Origin: Azolla caroliniana
Taxonomy: Eukaryota > Polypodiophyta
DNA length: 64,000 nucleotides
NCBI GenBank assembly: GCA_043228905.1
Contig: JBHGNT010000012.1
Coordinates: forward strand, 16,430,001-16,494,000
Direction of reading: 5' to 3'
The notes below the pieces were generated by a model. That model saw only the letters and a list, made by a program, of their open reading frames with translations. It was not told the origin of the DNA and searched no databases. Position numbers and translations under genes: made by a program. This document shows positions 54,701 to 64,000 of this stretch, piece after piece. Numbering within the stretch: the stretch's first letter is position 1; every line of letters starts with the position of its first letter.

Positions 54701-57700
54701 CAAATTGCTATTGCTAAGAGAAAGAAAGAAAGATATATTAAAGTCTTTTAAGAGGCCAAATGGCCTATAAGACCAAACAAGAGATTGTATCTTAAGTGTT
54801 GTCTCGTCTTCGAGAACAACAAATCAAAATAAAATAAATATTACTAAGTAAATATAAAAATAAATAAGCTAAAAAGAGATTAAAGAATCTGGTTTTCGAC
54901 ACATAGGAGATTCTCAAGTTATATATGTATTATAATTTTTGTCTTCGAAAGATCTCTAGCATAGGTCAATCCAGAATGGAGAGGTCTCCGAAGTGAGGGA
55001 AGCACCTGCGATGAAGGGAGATAATGGTCTTTATCTGTCAATGATAACGGTGTTGAGGTCATGGTCCGTGGGGTCGGGGCCTACATGCACGACAAATTGC
55101 TATTGCCCGATCTATTGTTAGCCCCTTTGTTATGTCCTGGTCAGGAGCCCAATTATGTATTCCTTGATTAACTTGTAGCATTAGTAGGAATGATGGAGCT
55201 AAAGAAAGTTGTGATTGTTCTTTGCATGGTTGTACTATTGTCATTCAACAACTTTTCCCTATGTCTCTTGAGTTCTAACAAGAAACATCCCACGCGCAAT
55301 GGGCCAAAGCCTTGTTTAAAGAGGCATTGGTATCTCCCTCTTATTTCATAAAAGCACAAAAGATACTATAATAACAAACATAGTGTTCTTTGGATTCCAC
55401 TCCTTGATGACACAATTGGCAAATTATTTCTTCTAGGGGTATTCGTGTATATCTGCCTACCTCAATCTCTAATTGATGTGATGAAGTCCACAACTGCCCT
55501 ATCACACTGTACAATGCATAGGATAGATGTATGTCCATATAAGGTGGCCTAATGATGAATCCATCCTCCAATGTGTGTAAAAAGTAAGTCTTGTAGTGGG
55601 TCCATCCTCATACCAAGTGATATTTTGGGGCTGATCCATGTTATCCTCTTTTCAAAGTCAATAATATCAGTTCGGATCACTCTTTTCCACTTTGGTCATA
55701 TTTAGATGGAGACAGTTCAAGCTATATTGGAACGGGGGTAGTGCATTTATGCTTATGCCATGTGACTTAAACCATTGCTGCATTTCAGCATACCAACAAT
55801 GAATTTCCCCATTTTCAGCCAAATGTCTTGATGACATAAGTACCAACCTTGGGTACCTTCGTTTAGGGAGACGTTGGATAAAGGTCACTGATCGGAACAA
55901 TGCCTCGGTGATTATAGGGGCTACTCCCATTTCTGCCCAGATTATATCATGGGTCACCGATGCTTTGCTCCTTATCATGCAAGCAATGATTGACACTAAA
56001 GATCTCTCAAAATCTTTCCAATGATTTGCCTTGTTAAGACTCGGTCCCTACGTTTCACCTCCATAGAGGAGTTGGTGTGACAAGTGTATCAAATAACCAC
56101 AACTTAGTCCATGGCTCTTGGAACTGCAAATGTGCACATTGTCCATGCCTAGCAGGTATAGCTATACAAATATTACTATATGCTGATGATATTGTGCTGA
56201 TTTCTGACTCTCCGGAGGGACTACAAAGACATCTAAATGCCTTAAATCTATTTTGTACAGACAAAGGTTTGTCGATAAACTAGATAAAACTAAAGTGATG
56301 GTGTTTAACACCACTCAAGCATGGGTAACAAGATCAGAACCGGAATTTTTCTTGGGAGAGGAAAAGGTGGAATACACACGCTCCTTCACATACCTAGGAG
56401 TAACATTTACAAGGCCTAGGTTATCCTTACAGGAGACGGCTGGTGCCCAACTTTCTCGTGGATATGCAGCCCAACCCCTGAATCTCTCTATGTAATGTGA
56501 TACCTCATCTCTATAGAGACCGAAGAGAGTGGGCGATAGTGGGCATCCTTGCTTCACTCCGATTGAACTAGCCATCGCCTCTAACAAACCCTTGAAAGTG
56601 TTCTTAGTAATCCTCCAAACATACTTTCAACCTGTCTTCACTCCGATTGAACTAGCCATCGCCTCTAACAAACCCTTGAAAGTGTTCTTAGTAATCCTCC
56701 AAACATACTTTCAACCTGTCCAGGTCTGGAAAGTTAAGTTCAAACCTGCAGCATGGTTAGATTAAATTAGATCTTCTTTAGTGTCTATAGAGAAGCCAAT
56801 ATTAACCCATGGGACCTCAATACACAAGTTTTATTGATGTGTGTCTCCTTCCTAAGAAGGGATATTTATACTTCAAAGCACAAAGTCTAAATGTGTGAAT
56901 AAGGCATACACATATGAGCTCAACCTTCTAGGTGTTCTCTTTAGAGTGACACTCAAGTCATCACCCCCTTTTAATATGTCATCATAACTTTCACAAATCG
57001 CACTATACGTGGAGCATGTAAAAAGCAAGTGATACTCATCCACTACTACCCCTTTCTTGCATATCTTACATGCCTTTATATTTGACGGATTTTGATCCCA
57101 TAATGCAACTTCAATACCTAGCTTACGTGATAGAGTGCGAAAGAGTGTCAGGGCTCTACGAGAATTAATACTCATGTTAATAATGAGATAATGTTGAATA
57201 CGACCAATAGGCCTTCTTGCCTTACATTGAATCCAACATTCAGAGTTGATTTTTACAGTATTCCTGAACCCCCTCATCAATAGCAGGCTTTGAATAGCTG
57301 CCATATCTAATAAAGACAAATTCCTGTTTTTTCTTCCATCCTATATTTCGGTTTATTTTACTTGAAAAATATGTACATTTCAGTACAACACACGATCTAG
57401 GAAAGTGATTCCATACAAATTTGGCACAACCAAACATAAAATTGAGTAATATAAATCTTAGAGGATATAAGTTATAAGTATAACTATTAAAATAGAATTG
57501 TTGAAGCATAACATACACCACAAATCAATAATGACAAAACTACTAAAGCATACTTTACTTACTAAGGGATAAACAAGTATTACCGTTGACAAATATGGCA
57601 AGTGTAATGATCAGTGGACATATGGTGATACAGTTCATTATCACCATAGAATCTTGTGCGACAGAAACTGCAGGGTGGATGCCCATTAAAACCCCCACCA

Positions 57701-58649
57701 TCAATTTCCAGATCTCCGTTCATCAAATGGCGATCTAATTGCTTCTTTGTATATAGCTTTTGCTCACAAATGAAAACCTATATAGCAGAGATAGATTGAA
57801 ACACATAAAAACTTGGTAAAGAGGATAGCCTCAGTCACCAGAAGCTAATGAGAGATGGTCAAAGGCACGCCTACCTTCCGTCCTTCCAAGCAAAGCCCAC
57901 ACATCTGAACCTTGTGAACATTGGAAAGGTGCCGACGCATCATGTCCAAATTTTTGAAAACATACCCTTTCTTCACAAAGTCCTTACCAAGACTTTCTGC
58001 TTGATCACATATGGTACAAGACAGCCTAAACATAGCCTTTAACATGTTGTACTGCTCTTCATCATCACAGTAAGCTTGAATATTGCTCTCATACCACAAG
58101 TCTCTCCGTTTGGCCAAGGCTTCAAAGTTTTCAACAGATTTTGTGAAATCTCCCAGAGCCTATTCATAGGATAATAGATCAAAATTTCTATTCAAGATAT
58201 TCAAGAACGAATAAAACCATAAAATCACCAACTGAAAGAAATGAAAGAAATTCAAATGTAATAATAATCATAAATAGGGGGAACAACACCACTACCATTT
58301 TGGATATTCAACAAAACAACCCTAATTTTTCAGAAAGTTCTAGAACATCCCTTCTTCTGTAGTACAAAATTTAATGCTATAGAGGTTATTCTGGTAATAT
58401 TTTGAAAATATACACATGTTTTCCATTAAATTTACAGAAGTTGCAGTAAGTATTAAAGAATTATTTAGAGCATCATCTTACCTTGGTAACAAACACTGAC
58501 GGACACTCTTGTTTACAAATGCAGCATTGCTTGTCACCTAGTACAAACCGAAGTCTGGCTATACATTTTGAGCAGACATCCTGGTGTCCACACTGACCAT
58601 ACCCAACCCATTCGAGAGGTTCAGCACAAACAGCACAGATATCCTCCAT
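51769..58649 (-). CDS. HEL2: RING and C2H2 E3 ubiquitin ligase, ZNF598/Hel2 family
   Basis: Seven coding exons on the minus strand: 58649-58482, 58159-57875, 57777-57584, 54025-53977, 53896-53807, 53715-53653, 53397-51769. They total 2478 nt, 825 aa, with all phases consistent. The RING finger opens the protein (MEDICAVCAEPLEW, CGHQDVCSKCIARL, CCICKQECP). C2H2-type fingers follow: CTIC...RRHLSNVH, CSFCRTRF...HHMSTDH with CHIC, and CEHPDC...KRHNALVH. A long low-complexity tail ends in a lysine run and MPVKIRLGDG. Hel2/ZNF598 ubiquitinates small-subunit ribosomal proteins on collided ribosomes and starts ribosome quality control. Length and layout match Arabidopsis AT3G62240, as I remember it. 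Intron 3 (3.6 kb) is filled with LINE fragments. Confidence 0.9.
54325..55111. repeat. ~390-bp diverged tandem duplication in a RING gene intron
   Basis: Two units (about 54325-54716 and 54717-55111), each with GGCCTATAAGACCAAACAAGAGATT, CTGGTTTTCG, GATCTCTAGCATAGGTC and ACAAATTGCTATTGC. Confidence 0.88.
55341..55996 (-). pseudogene. RTE-like LINE C-terminal fragment
   Basis: Minus strand frames with SKASVTHDIIWAEMGVAPI, RYPRLVLMSSRHLAENGEI, WYAEMQQWFKSHGI, then EVGRYTRIPLEEIICQLC and SKEHYVCYYSIF, a Cys/His cluster like those ending plant LINE polyproteins. Broken by frame changes between 55571 and 55667. Confidence 0.65.
56077..56440 (+). pseudogene. LINE reverse transcriptase core, plus strand
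   Basis: AGIAIQILLYADDIVLISDS contains the catalytic YADD; LNLFCTDKGLSIN, a stop at 56282, then KTKVMVFN and FTYLGVTF follow in order. Confidence 0.75.
56435..56590 (-). pseudogene. LINE reverse transcriptase upstream block, inverted
   Basis: Minus strand SIGVKQGCPLSPTLFGLYRD, the block that normally lies just upstream of YADD. Here it is in the opposite strand and on the wrong side of it. Confidence 0.75.
56551..56718. repeat. Exact 84-bp tandem duplication
   Basis: Two units at 56551-56634 and 56635-56718 (TTCACTCCGATTGAACTAGC start), identical or nearly so. Confidence 0.9.
56873..57319 (-). pseudogene. LINE C-terminal zinc-cluster fragment
   Basis: 148-codon minus strand frame: NMSINSRRALTLFRTL, ACKICKKGVVVDEYHLLFTC, SSYVYALFTHLDFV. 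The CxxC...H...C pattern and the YALF ending resemble plant LINE C-termini. Confidence 0.6.
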
Positions 58650-58658
58650 CACGAGTTA

Positions 58659-60063
58659 CTACAATCATCAATCATTTCTCAGTTATTTGAAGAAACCAAT
58701 ATGAATGTACTTTAGAATGAATTCTACAGAAAACTAGATGAAACCCAAGTTTTCAAGTAACTTGAGAATCTCAACTAATAAAACAACAAAACAAAAAGTT
58801 AGATTTTAGCAATATTGGGGACATGTGGATAGCTCTAGCTATGAGCTTACTAATTTTCAATCATGCAACCACACTTTCCCAATGAGAGACGCCTCTTGGA
58901 CCACCATGATTGAGCCTTTCAACACATTGATCAACATTATGGCTATGCAGAAACCCTATACTGAGCTTATACCTTTGCCATCGTGTCAGGGCATGCATAG
59001 TTTGTTTGTCCTTCAGTCTACTTATACGTAAATGATTCTCCACAAAGATGTTTGCTAGGTGGCTCCTGAGATACATTTATGTACATAATTCTACTGCAGT
59101 ATGTATTTTAATAATATTATGAGATGCATTACACATTTTGTGTTGGGGATTGGTTAGGTGGAGTAATAGTCTCAAGCCTTCTATTTGGATAATTAAACTA
59201 AGTTAAATTCAATTCCTTTATTAGAACATCCTAGAGCCCTACAATATATTAACACTCATAAAAGGGAAATAGAATTGTACCATTATATATAGGTTCCCCT
59301 TTATCCAATCATAAACAAGATAAGCCCACAACTAAAGACCCACCTAACAAATCCAAGTATTTAAAAGGGCTATTGTGAGATAAGCATGGACAAATAAGCC
59401 CACCTTGGACACATCAAAACATCAAAGGAACGTCGATTTGATGCATAAATATTGAGAAACATTAAAGAACCATGGACTTGAGGCATAAAATCTAAGAATT
59501 TTTGTTGGTCAATTTCATAATCTGGGCACATCAAAATATGGAATGGACCCACAACTAAAGACCCACCTAACAAATCCAAGTATTTAAAAGGGCTATTGTG
59601 AGATAAGCATGGACAAATAAGCCCACCTTGGACACATCAAAACCTCAAAGAAACGTCGATTTGATGCATAAATATTGAGAAACATTAAAGAACCATGGAC
59701 TTGAGGTATAAAATGTAAGAATTTTTGTTCATCAATTTCATAATCTGGGCACATCGAAATATGGAATGGACTTAGATCAATGACATAAATAGTGAATTTA
59801 TTTTGTTCATGGATCATCTAAGGAACAACGTAACATCAAAGAAACACTCATCTGAGGCATCAATACTGATTATTATTATTCATCGAACAAACTAATTGGT
59901 CGGGTGCACAAAACATGAGAGAAAACTATGAACTTTCATTCAACTCACAAATGTGTCAACAACGCCCAAGAAAATCCAGTTGCACACATACATATTGAGG
60001 ATTTTCAAACATCAGATAAAGAAACCATCTACAGGATGGAAAGTCGGATCTAAGAGATCATAC
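58659..60063 (-). other. Leader intron of the RING gene
   Basis: Acceptor TTGTAG ends 9 nt before the ATG. Donor GTATGA lies at 60063 after CACACAG. It contains the 223-bp duplication at 59325-59770. Confidence 0.55.
59325..59770. repeat. 223-bp tandem duplication
   Basis: Two units (59325-59547 and 59548-59770) starting CCCACAACTAAAGACCCACC, with only a few differences. Confidence 0.93.
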
Positions 60064-60390
60064 CTGTGTGTTTGTCTGTTTGCGATCTTCCGTACACCAG
60101 GGAGGGAAGCGGCGATTGGATGGGGGGTATCGATAAGAATCGTCAAAACAAAAGAACAAAGAGGGGGAGAAGGCGCAAGGCTGGGAAATTTGGTCCTTCT
60201 CGAGAGATCAGAAGGAGGAGGAGGAGGAAGAAGAAGGAAGAAGGAAGAAGCAAAAGCAAAAGCAAAAGCGTTCTTTACTTCTTCTGTGTTTTCACTCTGC
60301 TTTGATGGGCTCTGTGTGTGTGTGTGTGTGTGTGGTCTCTTCTTCTTCTTCTTCTTCTTCTTCTTGCTTTTGTGTTTGGTGTTTTACTAG
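60064..60390 (-). promoter_or_regulatory. Probable 5' UTR exon and core promoter of the RING gene
   Basis: On the minus strand: a (GAA)n run (60365-60332), an (AC)n run, CT-rich leader and a GTATGA donor at 60063. This resembles a plant 5' UTR. The start site is not defined. Confidence 0.4.
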
Positions 60391-60499
60391 TCAATGATAT
60401 AAAAGCTTTTGTTTTGGTTCAATTATGTACATAATATAGAGAGTGCTTCCTTGTGAATGAATGTGTGTACAATATGTATACACACATGCACGAGCATGC

Positions 60500-60975
60500 A
60501 CGACATCGATCCATAGATTGATAGAGTAATCGATAGATGGATAGGTTAGATTAGATAGATAGATAGATTAGATTAGATTAGATTAGATTAGATAGACTGA
60601 CTATACATAGATAGATTAGATTAGATAGACTGACTGATACATAGATAAATTGGATAGCTTGGATTGCAAACATGCAACATATAGATTGATCGATCGATAT
60701 ATTAGATTAGATAGATAGATTAGACAGAAAGATATATTAGATTAGATAGACTGATTGATAGATAGATAGATTGGATTGCTTGGATTGCAAACATGCAACA
60801 TATTGATCGATCAATAGATTAGATTAGATAGATAGATAGATAGATTAGACAGATAGATAGATTAGATTAGATAGACTGACTGATAGATAGATTGGATAGG
60901 TTGGATTGCGAACATACAACATATAGATTGATCGATAGAGTAGATAGACAAACAGACATTTAGATAGATGACATA
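60500..60975. repeat. GATA/GATTA satellite-like array with ~120-bp higher-order unit
   Basis: Mix of (GATA)n and (GATTA)n. A block TTGGATTGCAAACATGCAACATAT recurs at about 60659, 60780 and 60902. It lies just upstream of the RING gene start. Confidence 0.92.
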
Positions 60976-63217
60976 GATTGTGTTATCATCTTCGGACGTC
61001 AAATATGACCTATCAACCCAAAACCACTTGCATTTTCTTTGTGTAATACATGTGAAAGTCAGTAGCTGCTCTCGATGTGCGAGAGCTTTGCTAATGAATG
61101 TTTCAAATCAAGAGCGCACGCTTGTGGCTATGAGAGAAATTCGTGTAAGGAGTTGGGTTTGGTCGAAGATGTGTGGAAAGCAATAGTCAGATGTGATCAA
61201 AGGTAGAGCATTGTGTGAATGTGTGATACTCAGACTCCTAAACTTGTTCCGGGCAAAATGTTTTCAGTCGATTTCTCTCGTTACTTTTGGGGCATGCCCC
61301 ATCGTAAACAACGGTGAGTTAAGTTGTATGGAAGCATGGTTCAGATCGCAAACAACAATATAAGATCTAATAGATATTAATTTGTGTGTTTTCTCCATTC
61401 AACGAAGAAATATGGTTTTGTAGTTTGGTGCAATACATGTAGTATGAGCCTCTAGATGCAACACATCCAAATACCTAATGAAACTACCCTTTTGTTGGCG
61501 ACAATGTCAACCACTCTTGAGCAACTAACTAGGAAGCTCTAACCTTACTCTATGACCTAATCATATTTAAACAACTTAAGTATCACTTCATCACAAAGAG
61601 ACTTCACACCCCAAGTAGTAAAGTGGAGGGACAAGAGGTCACTAACAAGATCTAGCTTTTATTAGTCCGATAAAGTTATTATTAGTTTAGGCTAAATACA
61701 ATAATAATAAGAAAATTCACATCAGGAGGATACATACACATTCCACATTGTCGTCTATATATTATTCTAGTGCAAACATTTGTTATGTAGCTCATTTCAT
61801 GCATGCCAAGTGTCAAAATGGTGTTAGTTGATTTACAACTCACCAAATTGTTTGGGAGAATATCCATCAAATAGGGCTAACTAAATGGGGTTCTTCATTT
61901 TCATGTAGATTCTTACATTCCTTATAAGCATTTCTCCCCCTTATTTAGGCTTCCTTAATCGTTTGAGCTAAACACATCAAAAGGCTAGATTCCAACTCAA
62001 CATTTTCTAGACAAGATCGAGTCATGGGTAGTAAAAAAATCCTAGAACATGATCATAAGAAATGTATGTCTATCATGAAGAACTAGTTCAACTAGTTGAA
62101 GTGTATGACTAAACTGGTGCTACTTATGAAGACAGTGACTAGTAATGAACACAACGAACAATGAAATGAGATTCTAGTGGTGAAGATAGTTAGGACTAAA
62201 GAGAGTGCTTATCAATGAAATGAGAGTCTAAAAATGAAGAGAACTCATAATGAAATGAGAGTTTAATGGTGAAGGGAGTTAGGAGTGAAAAGAGTGCCCA
62301 ATTGTGAATGTGCTTCTCACAATGAAACAAGAGGATAGTAGGGAAGAGAGTTACATATTAGTTCCTAGCCATGATATGAGAATCCTCTAATAAAGATGGC
62401 AAAGAAAGTTAGGAGCAAAAGGGGAACATGTGTCAAGAAGTCTAGGAATGAATGTGAACTACCAGACACCAAACATGGTACGAGCATGATCATAACCATA
62501 ATTCTCTGACCTTAGGGTTAGATGGGGACTAATTCATAAGGAACGAAGGGTGATGATTGAATTATCTCAACCCCATGATGGAGATAACTTTAGATTGTTT
62601 CATCACTTGGCATAGGGTTTAAGCATGTTGCTACCTTAATATGAACGGGATGATCTTTATTATTTTTTATAGAGACTCTAATAGTGTGGCAAAGCTCTAA
62701 AGTTATACAAGTTTGCACCCTTCTTCTTCAAACCCAAGGTATGATCCATGTTTGTTCTTGGTGGTATGGAACTCCAAGGGGGAACTTGGATCTATCTCAC
62801 TTTCGCTAGGGGGTGGTTGGGTGGATTTATGTCCTTTCTTCCTTATTTTCTCATTAGTTCTACTAAAGTTATTTAATATTCTTACAAAAATGTCTCTCTT
62901 GGTTCAGAACCCCTATGGTTATGTCATAGTTTCATACACATACATGCATTTTCACAATAATGCAAGATGCAACAAAAATCACACACTTGTTTTTTATCCA
63001 TAGCTCCACACACTCATTGACAATGAATGTAACAAGGATTCAACATAGGCTAAGAGGGGAAATTCTGAAGATGGCGTAGATTGTGAGTGTCAGAACATAA
63101 GGCACATTGGTTATACCATCACCAGATCATGGATCCACATGAGGAAACCCAAATGCCTTGTTGAGTTGCATCATAACCTCATTTCACTTCATCAACCAAC
63201 CTTGAATATGATGTAGA
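60976..63217. other. Intergenic region, no gene seen
   Basis: AT-rich. Degenerate repeats of AATGAAATGAGAGTCTA near 62160-62400. No recognisable coding motif. Confidence 0.6.
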
Positions 63218-63665
63218 TGTTGAGAAATCATTGCGGAAATTAATCACAATAATTAGACGAAGCTGAAATACGAATCACACCCACAATGCGAGAAAGACAA
63301 GATAAACGACTATACACAGAGATTTACGTGGAAACCCTAAAACGGGGAAAAACCACGAGTGAACAGATTCTTCACTATAGTATAGTGGATATACAATACA
63401 GAGAAGAATACAACACTTTGTCCAGTGTATCAGCCGCACAGGGCTCTTCGCGTCTGTTGTTACACACACAACTATGGCGCGGCTCTCACTTCTCTCTCTC
63501 TCTCTCTTAGTCATTCAGTTTCTACAGTTCTAACTCTGTTCATCACATAACTAAAAGTTTTCCCTAGTTGCATATGTACTTACGCAACTTTCTGGTTATT
63601 TACGTACGTAGCCCTCATGGGATGCACACTTAGACTATTTACAAATATAGTCTCCCGAATTGGCT
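63218..63665 (-). repeat. Truncated copia LTR, same family as C1 and C2
   Basis: Aligns with 20210-20660 (TTTACGTGGAAACCCTAAAACG, CAGGGCTCTTCGCGTCTGTT, CT run, CTCATGGG). Its U3 part is missing and it joins coding sequence at about 63665. Confidence 0.85.
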
Positions 63666-64000
63666 ACCACTGTAGCCTTCGTCATCAAGCCTTCCAGTCA
63701 ATATCAGATTCAATCTAATATTAGGGATATGTTGAACATCCTTCAACGTTAGTCGACACCCTGTCGACGTCGTTAAGCACACACTTCCGACTCCGGTTAT
63801 CTTGCACTCTCCACTATCACCCATCTTTACATAGCCATGATCCCCAACTATGTAAGTCGAGAAGTACTCTCTCGACGGAGTAATGTGAAAGGATGCGCCG
63901 GAGTCGATCACCGAAGTGCACTCTTCACTTGCAAGATTTGCACTTGTCTGTTCACAGATGAACAGAAGTTCCTCATTGCTTGTAGCAATGGCCGAAGTGT
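63660..64000 (-). pseudogene. Copia gag-pol fragment with aspartic protease
   Basis: Open on the minus strand from the window edge: SNEELLFICEQTS, then the protease active site IDSGASFHITPS, VKMGDSGECKITGVGSVCL, LKDVQHIPNIRLNL, GRLDDEGY. This is the Ty1/copia protease region. It stops where it joins the LTR at ~63660, so integrase, RT and RNase H are deleted. The rest of gag lies beyond 64000. Confidence 0.85.

Overview
The window is nuclear DNA of a flowering plant. I base this on spliced genes with GT-AG introns, plant-type Ty3/gypsy (chromovirus and Tat/Athila-like), Ty1/copia, LINE and SINE elements, and four genes of plant families. I cannot name the species. No CRISPR, operon or rRNA features are present.

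Left part (1-28 kb): a deeply nested retrotransposon block. Bases 1-4019 hold two incomplete copies of a gypsy element (called D) that share LTRs and carry gag plus an extra coiled-coil ORF. From 4026 to about 13379 lies gypsy element A. Its RNase H domain is split by chromovirus B (4552-10986, perfect TSD TATGG), and B's integrase is split by a copia-type solo LTR (C1, 9306-9998, perfect TSD CCGAC). Bases 13637-16550 are relic E, a relative of D. Bases 16553-23976 are minus-strand chromovirus G, whose gag is split by chromovirus F (16835-23245, TSD CTTGG). F itself carries a second solo LTR, C2 (20210-20947). Relic H (23977-25780) and an L1-type LINE (25790-27716) follow.

Right part (28-64 kb): four host genes. 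They are a 213-aa LisH/CTLH/CRA protein (28580-33845, +, 7 coding exons), a two-domain trihelix transcription factor (38636-40240, +), a 369-aa PP2C phosphatase (42795-46906, -, 10 exons) and an 825-aa RING plus C2H2 ubiquitin ligase of the ZNF598/Hel2 family (51769-58649, -, 7 coding exons plus a probable 5' UTR exon near 60.1-60.4 kb). Between and inside them lie SINEs, RTE-like LINE fragments, tandem duplications, a Tat/Athila-like LTR with primer site, and at the right edge an internally deleted copia element.

The most interesting observation is in the chromovirus LTRs. Elements B, F and G have no tRNA-type primer site. Instead each has, exactly 2 nt after its 5' LTR, an 11-15 nt sequence perfectly complementary to the bases 30-32 nt downstream of its own TATA box, which is the predicted transcript 5' end. 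The three pairs differ in sequence but each stays complementary, so the pairing covaries. This is the signature of self-primed reverse transcription, as known for Tf1/sushi elements. In B and G the LTR also carries perfect heat-shock elements ending exactly 25 bp before the TATA box. Together they suggest a family of heat-responsive, self-priming plant chromoviruses.
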